Part shown: in pieces, positions 27,494 through 36,420 of the stretch | Layout of the letters: each line of letters begins with the position of its first letter | How positions within the stretch are numbered: the stretch's first letter is position 1 | Source of the DNA: Erythrobacter sp. | GTDB lineage: Bacteria > Pseudomonadota > Alphaproteobacteria > Sphingomonadales > Sphingomonadaceae | DNA: 53,144 bases | Assembly: GCF_023653175.1 (NCBI RefSeq) | Contig: NZ_JAMNXL010000006.1 | Coordinates: 1 to 53,144 of the forward strand | Direction: 5' to 3' | Program-made: the position numbers and the translations under genes | Notes under the pieces: model-generated | Database searches by the model: none | What the model was told of the DNA's origin: nothing | What the model saw: only the letters and a program-made list of their open reading frames with translations

Positions 27494-28111
27494 ATGAACA
27501 CTGCGACCGAGCCAGCTCCCGCGACCATGCTCGCCCCGCCGCCGGGCGATGATGCGGCGTGGGCGGCTCGGGTGGCGGCGCGCGAGCCGCAAGCCTTGCG
27601 GGAGATGATCGCGCGGCACGGCGCGGCGCTCCACCGAGTCGCCTATCGGATGACCGGCGACGCGCACGAGGCCGAGGACATCGTGCAGGAGGCGATGCTG
27701 CGACTGTGGGACAATGCGCCCGCCATCGCGGCCAAGCATCCTGTCGGCAGCCAGGCGGCGGCGCGGCTCAGGCTAGGCGGCTGGCTCCAGCGGGTGGCGA
27801 CCAACCTCGCCATCGACCGCCTGCGCCGCGCCCGGCGCCTGTCGGGAGGCGAGGTGCCCGAGGAGGAGGACGGCGCCCCGCTGGCCGATGCAGTGATCGA
27901 GGCGGGTGAGCGCGACAATCTGGCGCGCTCGCTGGTGCTCGGCCTGCCCGAACGCCAGCGCGCCGCGATCGTGCTGACCTATTACGAGGAGCTGCCCAAT
28001 GCTGAGGCGGCCGAAGCGATGGATATGAACATCAAGGCCTTCGAAAGCCTGCTCCACCGTGCCCGGACGGCGCTGCGGCAGGCCCTGACGGCGCAAGGAG
28101 ATGCGCCATGA
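27494..28111 (+). CDS. ECF-type RNA polymerase sigma factor
   Basis: A 205-residue group IV sigma factor. Region 2 is at about 35-120 (LREMIARHGAALHRVAYRMTG, AEDIVQEAMLRLW, WLQRVATNLAIDRLRRARR) and region 4 at 140-198 (LVLGLPERQRAAIVLTYYEELPNAEAAEAM, FESLLHRARTALRQAL). It overlaps the next gene by ATGA; that gene encodes a membrane protein likely to be its anti-sigma factor, the standard pairing. Target promoters are unknown, though a GGAAT-N17-CGTT site occurs at 46086-46111. Confidence 0.94.
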   Translation: MNTATEPAPATMLAPPPGDDAAWAARVAAREPQALREMIARHGAALHRVAYRMTGDAHEAEDIVQEAMLRLWDNAPAIAAKHPVGSQAAARLRLGGWLQRVATNLAIDRLRRARRLSGGEVPEEEDGAPLADAVIEAGERDNLARSLVLGLPERQRAAIVLTYYEELPNAEAAEAMDMNIKAFESLLHRARTALRQALTAQGDAP

Positions 28112-29031
28112 GCGTGAACGAACAAGCCAACAGGGGCACCGGCCCCATTGCCCCCGGCAGCCCGCTCGCGCGTGTGCTGGACGGCTACGGTGCGCCCGAT
28201 CTTCCCGCAGGCTTTGCCGAGCGGGTGCTCGCCGCTGCCGAAGCACGCCCCGCTCCGCTCCCCGACCTGCGCCGCCCTGTGCGCAGCCGCCGCTGGCGGA
28301 TAGGCCAGCGCATCGCCATCGGCGTCGCCAGCTTCGGCGCGCTCGCGAGTGCGGCGGCGGCGACGGGCCTGCTCGAGCAGCTCGCCATCCCCGTGCCCTC
28401 GGCCAACAAAGTGTGGGCCAGCCTCACCGGCAGCGCGCCGGCCGCGGCCGCGCCCGAGCCGGTCGTCGCCGCGCCCGCGCCTGCTCCCACCTCCGCAGCC
28501 GTAGTCATCGACGGCCCGATCGACACGCCCGAGGAATTGCAGGAGACCTTCCGCCGCGTCGATCAGGTGCGCGCAGGCCGCCGCGAGGAGCGTCGCGCGA
28601 TCATCGACCAGCGCATCAAGTCCGAGATCGAGCGCCGCCGCGCCGCAGGGCTCCCTGTGCCTGCGCCCGAGGAAGAGGCGCGGCTGCGCGCCCGGATCGA
28701 ACAGGCGGTCACGGCCCGCGAACAGCGCGCCGATGCCGCCGCCGCCGCACGGCGCGAGGCGATGCAGCGCAAGGTCGAGAACGGCGAGGCGCTGACCCGC
28801 GAGGACATGACCGGCCGCAAGCCGGTCAGCCCCGAGGCGCGCGAGCGGTTCCGCGGCCTGCGCGACCTGCCCCCCGGCGAGCGCGCCAAGGCGTGGCGCG
28901 AGCTGTCGCCCGAGGAGCGCCGCGCGCTCGCCGACGAGCTGCGTGCCCGCCGCGCGGCGCGGTTGCCCCAGCCACCTGCGCCCGAGCCTGCTGATGTCCC
29001 GGCACAGGACACCCCGCCGCCTTCCGAATGA
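28108..29031 (+). CDS. putative membrane anti-sigma factor/periplasmic stress sensor
   Basis: A 307-residue protein. An N-terminal cytoplasmic region (1-66) is followed by a membrane helix (about 69-90, GQRIAIGVASFGALASAAAA), an Ala/Pro linker, and a highly charged helical C-terminal region (135-285) rich in Arg and Glu with many EERRA-type repeats, similar in style to periplasmic CpxP/heavy-metal-sensor proteins (for example PPGERAKAWRELSPEERRAL). Translational coupling to the sigma gene (ATGA) suggests it sequesters that sigma factor. No zinc-binding anti-sigma (ZAS) HxxxCxxC motif is visible. Confidence 0.7.
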   Translation: MSVNEQANRGTGPIAPGSPLARVLDGYGAPDLPAGFAERVLAAAEARPAPLPDLRRPVRSRRWRIGQRIAIGVASFGALASAAAATGLLEQLAIPVPSANKVWASLTGSAPAAAAPEPVVAAPAPAPTSAAVVIDGPIDTPEELQETFRRVDQVRAGRREERRAIIDQRIKSEIERRRAAGLPVPAPEEEARLRARIEQAVTAREQRADAAAAARREAMQRKVENGEALTREDMTGRKPVSPEARERFRGLRDLPPGERAKAWRELSPEERRALADELRARRAARLPQPPAPEPADVPAQDTPPPSE

Positions 29032-29152
29032 AATTCTCCGGCGGCCGCGAAGGGCATTTGCGGCTGCGGCGTTGAAGTCTTGTCACCGGCAGCGCCTCAG
29101 CTTGCCGCCGCCGGGACAGATCAACGCCTTGAAGGCATGGAGGAATGTGACG

Positions 29153-29710
29153 ATGTTCAAGACCCCGATGATGATCGCCTCGCTCGCCGCAATTGCGCTT
29201 GCCGCGCCTCTTGCCGCGCAGGAGAAGAGCCGCACCAAGACCTATGATGGTCCCAACGCCACCGCGACCAAGACCACCACCGTCAACCCCGAAACCGGCA
29301 CCGCCACCCGCGACCGCGCGGTGACCAACGTCAGCACCGGCAAGACCGCCACCAGCAGCGCCGTGCGCCAGCGCACCGAGACCGGCTCGACCATCGGCGT
29401 CGTCCAGACCGGCCCGAACGGCGGCACCCGCAGCCTCGAGGGCGAGCGCGTGCGCACCGAAGGGGGCTCGACCTTCACCGGCAGCGCCACCGGTCGCGGC
29501 GGCCAGACCTACGGGCTTGGGGGCAGCCGCAGCCGTGACGGCCAGGGCAATTCGCAGGCGAGCCAGAGCGTCACCAACGGCGCGGGCGAGACCATCGCCG
29601 CGCGCGACCGCGTCACCACTCGCGGCAATGGCCAGGTCAGCACCACCGTCAACAAGACCCGCGCCCAGGGCGTCTCGCGCCCGCCGCGCGCTCGCCGCCC
29701 GCGCGGCTGA
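29153..29710 (+). CDS. secreted Thr/Gly/Arg-rich hypothetical protein
   Basis: A 185-residue protein with a signal peptide (1-23, MIASLAAIALAAPLAAQ) and a mature part of low complexity made of short Thr-, Gly- and Arg-containing turns (for example TKTTTVNPETGTATRDR, GERVRTEGGSTFTGSATGRGG, GNGQVSTTVNKT). This looks like a beta-strand repeat or disordered envelope protein. The C-terminus is basic (RPPRARRPRG). GGAGGA at 29139-29144 sets the ATG at 29153. It follows the sigma/anti-sigma pair by 120 bp and may be one of its targets, which is inference. A strong terminator follows at 29790. Confidence 0.75.
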   Translation: MFKTPMMIASLAAIALAAPLAAQEKSRTKTYDGPNATATKTTTVNPETGTATRDRAVTNVSTGKTATSSAVRQRTETGSTIGVVQTGPNGGTRSLEGERVRTEGGSTFTGSATGRGGQTYGLGGSRSRDGQGNSQASQSVTNGAGETIAARDRVTTRGNGQVSTTVNKTRAQGVSRPPRARRPRG

Positions 29711-29731
29711 AGATCACGATTGCGCCGCTCC

Positions 29732-29760
29732 GGCAGGCGGCGTGGCCCCGCTCGCCTGCC
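29732..29760 (+). terminator. weak hairpin downstream of the Thr/Gly-rich gene
   Basis: GGCAGGCG (29732-29739) pairs perfectly with CGCCTGCC (29753-29760) around a 13-nt loop, followed by CGTTGTTCTT. It lacks an uninterrupted U-run and may only attenuate. Confidence 0.35.
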
Positions 29761-29789
29761 CGTTGTTCTTGCAAAGGAGCGCGCGTTCT

Positions 29790-29830
29790 GGGGCACGCCG
29801 GCCGGACAAGCGGCGGCGTGCCCCTTTTTT
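29790..29830 (+). terminator. strong rho-independent terminator
   Basis: GGGGCACGCCG (29790-29800) pairs with CGGCGTGCCCC (29814-29824), an 11-bp GC-rich perfect stem with a 13-nt loop, immediately followed by six T (29825-29830). It ends the sigma/anti-sigma/secreted-protein transcription unit. Confidence 0.9.
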
Positions 29831-29904
29831 GCACGCCCGGTTCACCGCCGGTTCAAGCCCTCCAAGCGACTGAATTCGCGTAGCGCTTGTCTGGAGGCGA
29901 TGAC

Positions 29905-30282
29905 GTGAACCGAGGCCCCCGCACCGTCCTGATCCTCGCCCCGTTGCTGCTCACCGGATGCGCCGCGGATTCGCTCGAGGCCGAGCGCACGGTGTTCCAC
30001 AACCCCTATGCCCCGGCGGCCCTCGACCCGGACGGGATCGGCCCGCAATGCGAGACCACCGCGCGGGCTGGTGATGCGACCTGTCTTGGCGTGCCGCTCA
30101 CGCGGAAGGGGCGGGGCAATGCCATCGGGGTGCCGCTCGCCGAGGGGCCGCGCCTCACCCGCGCCCAGCGCCGCCTGCTGCGCGAGCGTGCCGAACTGCT
30201 TGAAGCGCTGCGCCAGCAACCGGCGATCCCGCCGCCGCTTCCGCCTCCGCCACCGATAGCCGCGCCAACGCCGGCGCCGTGA
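29905..30282 (+). CDS. hypothetical lipoprotein
   Basis: A 125-residue protein with a lipoprotein signal: VNRGPRTVLILAPLLLTGCA, in which the lipobox LLTGC places the lipidated Cys at residue 19. The mature part has no recognised domain; it contains a helical segment LTRAQRRLLRERAELLEALRQQ and a Pro-rich tail PPPLPPPPPIAAPTPAP. The GTG at 29905 is preferred over an upstream TTG because GGAGG lies 8 nt before it. It is convergent with the chorismate mutase gene, 6 nt away. Confidence 0.72.
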   Translation: MNRGPRTVLILAPLLLTGCAADSLEAERTVFHNPYAPAALDPDGIGPQCETTARAGDATCLGVPLTRKGRGNAIGVPLAEGPRLTRAQRRLLRERAELLEALRQQPAIPPPLPPPPPIAAPTPAP

Positions 30283-30288
30283 ACCGCC

Positions 30289-30597
30289 TCAGCCCGCTGC
30301 TGCGCGTTCGTGGTGGCGGATCACCTCGTCGATGATGAAGCGCAGGAACTTCTCGGAGAACTCGGGGTCGAGATCGGCCTCCTCCGACAGCTTCCTCAGC
30401 CGCGCGATCTGGCGCGCCTCGCGCTCGGGATCGGCGGGGGGGAGGGTGGCTTTCGCCTTGTACTCGCCCACGGCTTGCGTGATCCGGAACCGCTCGGCCA
30501 GCATGTGGATGATCGCCGCATCGATATTGTCGATGCTCTTGCGGAAGCCTGCCAGAATCGGATCGGGCTCGGTTGGGTGTTGCGGATCATGCGCCAT
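30289..30597 (-). CDS. chorismate mutase
   Basis: A 102-residue AroQ-class, all-helical chorismate mutase, converting chorismate to prephenate for Phe/Tyr synthesis. The family pattern is visible: FRKSIDNIDAAIIHMLAERFRITQAVGEYK (Arg18/Arg35/Lys46-type active-site positions), then RQIARLRKLSEEADLDPEFSEKFLRFIIDEVIRHHE. It is monofunctional, with no fused prephenate dehydratase or dehydrogenase. ATG 30597 (MAHDPQHPTEP) was chosen. It is divergent from the polyprenyl synthase gene. Confidence 0.93.
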   Translation of the reverse strand: MAHDPQHPTEPDPILAGFRKSIDNIDAAIIHMLAERFRITQAVGEYKAKATLPPADPEREARQIARLRKLSEEADLDPEFSEKFLRFIIDEVIRHHERAAAG

Positions 30598-30666
30598 CGC
30601 GCGCGAAACTAGCAGCAATTCTGCGCTTGCCAAGCACGCTGGGGCCGCCCTAGGAGCCAAGGCAGC

Positions 30667-31677
30667 ATGAGTGCCGACATCATTCCCATGCCGCGCAAGG
30701 CACCGACGCTGGATCCGATGCTGTCGCTGACGGCCGGCGGCATGAATTCCGTGAACGCGGTGATCCTCGACCGGATGCAGAGCGAGATCCCGCTGATCCC
30801 GCGGCTGGCCGGGCACCTGATCTCGGGCGGCGGCAAGCGGCTGCGGCCGATGCTGACGCTCGCAGGCGCGGAGCTGGTCGGCTACCAGGGCACGCGCCAC
30901 CACAAGCTTGCCGCTGCGGTCGAGTTCATCCACACCGCTACGCTGCTGCACGATGACGTGGTCGACGGCAGCGAGCTGCGGCGCGGGAAGGCTGCGGCCA
31001 ATATCATCTTCGGCAATCCCGCGACCGTGCTGGTGGGCGACTTCCTGTTCAGTCGGGCCTTCGAACTGATGACCGAGGACGGATCCTTGCGCGTCCTCTC
31101 GATCCTCAGCCGCGCCAGTGCGGTGATCGCGGAAGGCGAGGTCTCGCAGCTTTCCGCCCAGCGCCAGATCAACACCAGCGAAGAACAATACCTCCACATC
31201 ATCGGCGCCAAGACCGCTGCGCTGTTCGCTGCCGCCAGCCAGATCAGCGCGGTGGTGGCCGAGTGCTCGGAGGAGCAGGAGCGCGCGCTCGAGGCCTATG
31301 GCCGCAACCTCGGCGTCGCCTTCCAGCTGGTCGATGACGCGATCGACTACGATTCCGACGCCGCCGAAATGGGCAAGGATCAGGGCGACGATTTCCGTGA
31401 GGGCAAGATGACCCTGCCGGTGATCCTCGCCTATGCCCGCGGCGGGGAGGATGAGCGCAAGTTCTGGAAGGACGCTATCATCGGCCACCGCTCGTCCGAC
31501 GCGGACCTTGCTCACGCGATCGGGCTGATCGGCAAGCACAACGCGCTCGAAGACACCCGCGAGCGCGCGCGCCACTTCGCGCACCGGGCGATCGATGCGA
31601 TCTCGATCTTCCCCGATGGCAAGGCCCGGGCCGCCATGGCGGAAGCTGCGCAATTCGCGGTCGCGCGCGGGCACTGA
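30667..31677 (+). CDS. ispB: polyprenyl diphosphate synthase (octaprenyl/decaprenyl type)
   Basis: A 336-residue trans-prenyltransferase that makes the long isoprenoid side chain of ubiquinone. The first Asp-rich motif is LLHDDVVDGSELRRG (about 96-110) and the second is FQLVDDAIDYDSDAAEMGKD (about 219-238); GGGKRLRPML is the substrate-binding motif. The size and the small residues before the first motif fit C40-C50 synthases; exact chain length is not readable here. It ends 19 bp before hrpB. Confidence 0.94.
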   Translation: MSADIIPMPRKAPTLDPMLSLTAGGMNSVNAVILDRMQSEIPLIPRLAGHLISGGGKRLRPMLTLAGAELVGYQGTRHHKLAAAVEFIHTATLLHDDVVDGSELRRGKAAANIIFGNPATVLVGDFLFSRAFELMTEDGSLRVLSILSRASAVIAEGEVSQLSAQRQINTSEEQYLHIIGAKTAALFAAASQISAVVAECSEEQERALEAYGRNLGVAFQLVDDAIDYDSDAAEMGKDQGDDFREGKMTLPVILAYARGGEDERKFWKDAIIGHRSSDADLAHAIGLIGKHNALEDTRERARHFAHRAIDAISIFPDGKARAAMAEAAQFAVARGH

Positions 31678-31696
31678 GCCAGCTATCGGCGGGGCG

Positions 31697-34132
31697 ATGA
31701 CCCCCGACCTTCCCATCACGGCCGTCCTCGCGCAGATCCGCGCCGCGCTTGGCGTGGCGGGCGCTGCTGTGCTCATCGCGCCGCCAGGGGCGGGCAAGAC
31801 CACAGCAGTCGCGCTGGCCCTGCTGGGCGAGGCATGGTGCAGCGGCCAGATCATCATGACCTCCCCCCGCCGTGTCGCCGCCCGCGCCGCGGCCGAGCGC
31901 ATGGCAGAAATGCTGGGGGAGAAGCCGGGCGAGACCATCGGCTACATGACCCGGCTCGACAGCAAGGTTTCAGGCCGAACCCGCATTCTGGTGGTGACCG
32001 AAGCCATTCTCGTGAACCGGCTGGTCGACGATCCCGAGCTGCCCGGTGTATCCGCGCTGCTGTTCGACGAGGCGCATGAACGCGCGCTCGACAGCGATCT
32101 GGGTCTGGCGCTGGCGCTCGAGACCCGCGCGGTGCTGCGCGAAGATCTCAGGGTGCTGGTGATGTCGGCGACCATCGACGGCGCGCGATTTGCCCGGTTG
32201 CTGGGCGAGGATGCCGCGATCATCGAGAGCGAGGGGCGCAGTTTTCCGCTTGCGATCAAATGGCTTGGCGGTGACGCCTCGCAAGGCATCGAAGATCGGG
32301 TGGCGGCCGCCGTGATGACCGCATGGCGCGAGGATGCGGGCGACATCCTCGCCTTCCTCCCCGGCGTGCGCGAGATCGAGCGGGTCCGCGAGCGGCTGGA
32401 ACCGCGCCTTGCGGGCACGCCGATCCATCCGCTCCACGGCCAGATCGAGCCCGCCGCCCAGCGCGCCGCGATCCGCCGCGACCCCGAGGGCCGCCGCCGG
32501 ATCGTGCTGGCGACCGCGATTGCCGAGACCTCGCTGACGCTCGATGGGGTGAGCGTGGTGGTCGATTCCGGCCTTGCGCGCCTCGCGGAGTTCGACCGCG
32601 CAGCGGGCACCACGCACCTCGTCACCCGCCGCGCCAGCCAAGCCTCGGCGGAGCAGCGCGCGGGGCGCGCGGCGCGGCAGGGGCCGGGGGTGGCCTATCG
32701 CTTGTGGGAGGAGGCCGCGCATGCCGGGCTCCCGCCTTTCGCGCCGGCCGAGATCATGCAGGCCGACCTTGCCCCGCTGCTGCTGCGGCTGGCGAAGTGG
32801 GGCACGGCGGACCCGGCTGCGCTGGCGTGGCTCGATGCGCCGCCCGACTCCTCGGTGGCCGCGGCAAGGCGCGCGCTGGAGGGTTTGGGCGCGATTGACG
32901 GGGCCGGGCGGATCACCGCGCTCGGGCAAGCGATCGCGAGCCTGCCGATGGCGCCCGATCAGGCCGCAGCCGTGCTCCATGGCGCGGCGGCGGGCGTGGG
33001 CGAGGATGCGGCGCGGCTGGTCATGCTGCTCCAGGAGCGTGGGCTGGGCGGGCGCGGCGAGGACCTGATGCAGCGCCTCGCCCGCTGGCGCGGCGACCGC
33101 GCGCCGCGTGCTGTCGCTGCGGCAGGCATTGCGCGGGGCTGGGCGGGGCAGGGGGGCAAGCTCGCCAGCGTGATCGGCGAGAGCCCCGCCACGGATGCGG
33201 CCGAAGCCATCGCACTCGCCCGACCGGATTTCGTCGCGCGCCGCCGGGATGCCAGCGGCGAGCATTGGCTGAGCGCCGGGGGCAGGGGCTACATCCTCGA
33301 CCCGGCCTCGCCATTGGCCCGCGCCGAGTGGATCGTGGTCGGCGACGCGCAGGGCCAAGCCAAGGGGGCGCGCATCACCGCAGGCGCCGAGATAGCCCCC
33401 GAACGCATCCCCGCACTGTTTGCGAGCGAGCTTCAGGAGCGCGTCACAACCCGCTGGAACAACGAGAAGAACCGCGTCGAGGCACGGCGCGAGCGCCGCC
33501 TTGGCGCGATCATTCTGGCGAGCGCGCCCGAAGCCTTGCCCGATCCCGCGCTGCTTGTGGATATACTTGTGGAGAAGGCGCTGGAGAAGCTGGGGGAACT
33601 TCTGCCCGCCGGCTTCCTCGCCCGCGCCCGCTTTGCCGGGGTCGAGGCGGTTTCGCCCGAGGCCCTGAGTGCGCGCGCCGCCGACTGGCTCGCCCCGCTG
33701 CTCGCCGGCCGCCGCGATCTAGACCTGCCGCCGCACCGCTTTGCGGACGCCGCGCTGGGCCTGCTCGACTGGAACGGACGGCAAGCGCTCGACCGCGCCG
33801 CGCCCACCCACTTCACCTCGCCTGCCGACACCCGGCACCCCATCGATTATGCGGGCGACGATGCTCCCAGTGTGGAGGTGCGGGTGCAGGGGGTTTTCGG
33901 GCTCGACGTGCAGCCGATGATCGGGGCGACGCCGCTGCTCCTCAAACTCACCAGCCCCGGCGGGCGCCCGGTGCAATCGACCCGCGACCTGCCCGGCTTC
34001 TGGCGCGGTAGCTGGCGCGATGTGGTCAAGGACATGAAGGGTCGCTATCCCAAGCACCGCTGGCCCGATCAGCCATGGCTCGAACGCCCGAGCATGAAGA
34101 CCAAAAACGCCTTCAACCGCAGCGATTCGTGA
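31697..34132 (+). CDS. hrpB: ATP-dependent helicase HrpB
   Basis: An 811-residue DEAH-box RNA helicase. Motif I is APPGAGKTTAVAL (31-36 core), Ia TSPRRVAARAAAERMAE, II DEAHERALD (124-127), III VMSATIDG, IV LAFLPGVREIERV, V TAIAETSLTLDGVSVVVDSG and VI RASQASAEQRAGRAARQGPG. The C-terminal HrpB-specific region includes FQ-like HPIDYAGDDAPSVEVRVQ and VQSTRDLPGFWRGSWRDVVKDMKGRYPKHRWPD. ATG 31697 was chosen over an upstream frame that shadows ispB. Its cellular RNA target is not known in this group. Confidence 0.95.
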   Translation: MTPDLPITAVLAQIRAALGVAGAAVLIAPPGAGKTTAVALALLGEAWCSGQIIMTSPRRVAARAAAERMAEMLGEKPGETIGYMTRLDSKVSGRTRILVVTEAILVNRLVDDPELPGVSALLFDEAHERALDSDLGLALALETRAVLREDLRVLVMSATIDGARFARLLGEDAAIIESEGRSFPLAIKWLGGDASQGIEDRVAAAVMTAWREDAGDILAFLPGVREIERVRERLEPRLAGTPIHPLHGQIEPAAQRAAIRRDPEGRRRIVLATAIAETSLTLDGVSVVVDSGLARLAEFDRAAGTTHLVTRRASQASAEQRAGRAARQGPGVAYRLWEEAAHAGLPPFAPAEIMQADLAPLLLRLAKWGTADPAALAWLDAPPDSSVAAARRALEGLGAIDGAGRITALGQAIASLPMAPDQAAAVLHGAAAGVGEDAARLVMLLQERGLGGRGEDLMQRLARWRGDRAPRAVAAAGIARGWAGQGGKLASVIGESPATDAAEAIALARPDFVARRRDASGEHWLSAGGRGYILDPASPLARAEWIVVGDAQGQAKGARITAGAEIAPERIPALFASELQERVTTRWNNEKNRVEARRERRLGAIILASAPEALPDPALLVDILVEKALEKLGELLPAGFLARARFAGVEAVSPEALSARAADWLAPLLAGRRDLDLPPHRFADAALGLLDWNGRQALDRAAPTHFTSPADTRHPIDYAGDDAPSVEVRVQGVFGLDVQPMIGATPLLLKLTSPGGRPVQSTRDLPGFWRGSWRDVVKDMKGRYPKHRWPDQPWLERPSMKTKNAFNRSDS

Positions 34133-34147
34133 GTTAAGGGCCACCCT

Positions 34148-34426
34148 ATGAGCGCACGCATCTATCAGAAGCCCAAGCACGCCATGCAGTCCGGCAAGGC
34201 CCACATCGATGAGTGGGTGCTCGAGTTCGAGCAGTCGGAAGCCCGCTTCGCCGATCCCCTGATGGGCTGGACGGGCAGCGCCGACACCCAGTCGCAGGTG
34301 CGCCTGACCTTCCCCGACAAGGACGCCGCGCGCGCCTATGCCGAGAAATACGGCATTCCCGCGCGTGTGCTGGCCACGCCTCCCAAGCGGCTCAAGCTCC
34401 AGGCCTACGCGGATAATTTTCGCTGA
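34148..34426 (+). CDS. ETC complex I subunit (NDUFS4-like)
   Basis: A 92-residue protein of the family related to the mitochondrial complex I 18-kDa subunit, found in alphaproteobacteria. It shows ARIYQKPKHAMQSGKAHIDEWVLEFEQ, DPLMGWTGSADTQSQVRLTF (the conserved MGWTGS core) and AYAEKYGIPARV. It is presumed to stabilise respiratory NADH dehydrogenase at the membrane arm junction. It lies 15 bp after hrpB and upstream of the SRP RNA. Confidence 0.93.
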   Translation: MSARIYQKPKHAMQSGKAHIDEWVLEFEQSEARFADPLMGWTGSADTQSQVRLTFPDKDAARAYAEKYGIPARVLATPPKRLKLQAYADNFR

Positions 34427-34455
34427 GTTGACGTTTCGGTTCGCCGACGCCATAT

Positions 34456-34552
34456 GCCCAACCGGGAGTCGGGTGGACGTTTGCGTCCGCTCACCGTGTC
34501 AGGTCCGGAAGGAAGCAGCACAGGTGGATTGCGGCGGGTCGCCCGGCTCCTT
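34456..34552 (+). ncRNA. ffs: signal recognition particle RNA, small (4.5S) type
   Basis: The invariant apical loop GTGTCAGGTCCGGAAGGAAG, continuing CAGCAC (34496-34521), is the SRP54-binding domain. The flanking GGGAGTCGGGTGGACG and GCGGCGGGTCGCCCGGCTCC can pair into the long stem, and TTTTT follows. The RNA pairs with Ffh to target membrane proteins. The ends are estimated from the stem and are good to about 5-8 nt. The position just before dnaX is common in proteobacteria. Confidence 0.9.
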
Positions 34553-34615
34553 TTTCACCCACGTCGCCGCCATGCCTTGCATGACAAACCGCGTCCGAGC
34601 GCCTAGCTTGGTCCA

Positions 34616-36406
34616 ATGAGCGATTCCGATCCCGAACTCCCCGAGGAAGACACCGGGCCGACCGCTGCCGAGCTCGAGGCGGCGGGGCAGAATGCGCTTT
34701 TCGGCGATCCCCTGCCTGAGCCTGCACTCGCCCCGGTGGCCGCGCCCGTCGCACCGCCGCCAGCGCCCGCTCAGGCTGCTTCCAAGCCGTATCGCGTGCT
34801 CGCCCGCAAGTATCGCCCGCAGACCTTCTCCGAGCTGATCGGGCAGGAGGCGATGGTGCGCACACTTGCCAATGCCATCGCCCGCGACCGGCTGGCCCAT
34901 GCCTTCCTGATGACCGGGGTGAGGGGGGTCGGCAAGACCTCGACCGCGCGGCTCATCGCCAAGGCGCTGAACTGCGTCGGCCCCGACGGGCAGGGAGGGC
35001 CGACGATCGACCCCTGCGGCGTCTGCGAGCCATGCACCGCGATCGCCGAGGGCCGCCATATCGACGTGATCGAGATGGACGCGGCCTCCAATACCGGCGT
35101 CGACGACGTGCGCGAGATCATCGAGCAGGTGCGCTATGCGGCCGTCTCGGCGCGCTACAAGATCTATATCATCGACGAAGTCCATATGCTGTCGCGCAAT
35201 GCTTTCAACGCTTTGCTCAAGACACTTGAGGAACCGCCGCCGCATGTGAAGTTCCTGTTCGCCACCACCGAGGTCGACAAGCTGCCGGTCACGGTGCTGA
35301 GCCGGACCCAGCGCTTCGACCTGCGCCGTATCCCTGCGCCGATGCTGGCCGAACATTTTGCGCGGGTCTGCGGCCTCGAAGGCGTCGAGGCGGATACCGA
35401 GGCGCTCTCGATCATCGCCAACGCTGCCGAAGGATCGGTGCGCGACGGGCTCTCGATCCTCGACCAGGCCATTGCCCATGCCGACCTCGACGGCGAGGGC
35501 AAGGTCACCGCCGCCCGCGTGCGCGACATGTTGGGGCTTGCCGACAAGAGCGCGCAGCGCCGGCTGCTCGGACATGTTTTGTCGGGCGATGCCAAGGCTT
35601 TGCTGGCGGCGGTTGACGAACAATATGCATTGGGCGTCGAGCCGCTCGCGCTGATGCGTGCGCTGATGGACCTCGTCCACCGCGTCACCCTCGCGCAGGT
35701 CTCGGGGACTGCGCCCGATGGCCCGTCCGAGGACGAGCGCGCCGCGCTCGCCGATTTCGCCGCGCGGCTCGGGCCGGCGGAATTGCACCGGTTGTGGCAA
35801 TTGCTCCTCAAGGGCCATGACGAGGTGCGCACCGGGCCCGATCCGCTGGTTTCGCTGCAGATGGCGCTGCTGCGCATCCTCCACGCCGCGCAAATGCCCG
35901 ATCCGGGCAAGCTCGCACGGCGAATCGAAGAGTTGGCGGCGAGCGGCCTCGCTGCCGCGCCCGCGCCTGCCGGTGCCGCTCCGGCGCCCGCGCCCGTCGC
36001 CAATTCGTCCAACCAGGGCCCCAATCAGACCTGGGCCGCACTGGTCGACGAGATCGACGCCTCGGGCCAGCTGCGCATCGCCCAGATGATGCGCGACCGG
36101 GTGCGGGTGATCGAACTCGGCCCCGAACGCCTCGTTTATGAGCAAGCCGACAATTTCCCCGATGACCCTGCGCCCGAGATCCGCGAGGCGCTGTTCAAGC
36201 TCACGGGCAAGCGCTGGCAGATCGAGCGTGGCACCGGAACCCCGCAGCCCAGCTTGCGCGAAGCCGCCGAGGCCGCCGCCGCTGCCGAGGACGCGCGCAT
36301 CCGCTCCGATCCGCTGGTCAGAGCCGCCTTCGAAGCCTTCCCCGATGCCGAGCTGATCGGTTCGGAACCCCGCGCCGCCGCTGGCGGTAGCCCCCCCTGG
36401 AATTGA
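34616..36406 (+). CDS. dnaX: DNA polymerase III subunit gamma/tau
   Basis: A 596-residue clamp-loader ATPase. After an Ala/Pro-rich acidic N-terminal extension (1-57) come KPYRVLARKYRPQTFSELIGQ, Walker A MTGVRGVGKTSTARL (about 99-113), the zinc module C120...C134xxC137xxC140, Walker B YIIDEVHMLSRNAFNALLK and the sensor motif LSRTQRFDLRRI. The C-terminal tau-like domain (440-596) is linked by an Ala/Pro stretch. No obvious slippery A-run for gamma frameshifting was seen. Its stop overlaps a possible ATG of ybaB (TGATG). Confidence 0.97.
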   Translation: MSDSDPELPEEDTGPTAAELEAAGQNALFGDPLPEPALAPVAAPVAPPPAPAQAASKPYRVLARKYRPQTFSELIGQEAMVRTLANAIARDRLAHAFLMTGVRGVGKTSTARLIAKALNCVGPDGQGGPTIDPCGVCEPCTAIAEGRHIDVIEMDAASNTGVDDVREIIEQVRYAAVSARYKIYIIDEVHMLSRNAFNALLKTLEEPPPHVKFLFATTEVDKLPVTVLSRTQRFDLRRIPAPMLAEHFARVCGLEGVEADTEALSIIANAAEGSVRDGLSILDQAIAHADLDGEGKVTAARVRDMLGLADKSAQRRLLGHVLSGDAKALLAAVDEQYALGVEPLALMRALMDLVHRVTLAQVSGTAPDGPSEDERAALADFAARLGPAELHRLWQLLLKGHDEVRTGPDPLVSLQMALLRILHAAQMPDPGKLARRIEELAASGLAAAPAPAGAAPAPAPVANSSNQGPNQTWAALVDEIDASGQLRIAQMMRDRVRVIELGPERLVYEQADNFPDDPAPEIREALFKLTGKRWQIERGTGTPQPSLREAAEAAAAAEDARIRSDPLVRAAFEAFPDAELIGSEPRAAAGGSPPWN

Positions 36407-36420
36407 TGGAGTATCCCCCG

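Noticed and set aside
34616-36406. Programmed frameshift in dnaX producing the gamma form.
   Set aside because: No A-rich slippery heptamer with a downstream hairpin was seen in the reading frame.
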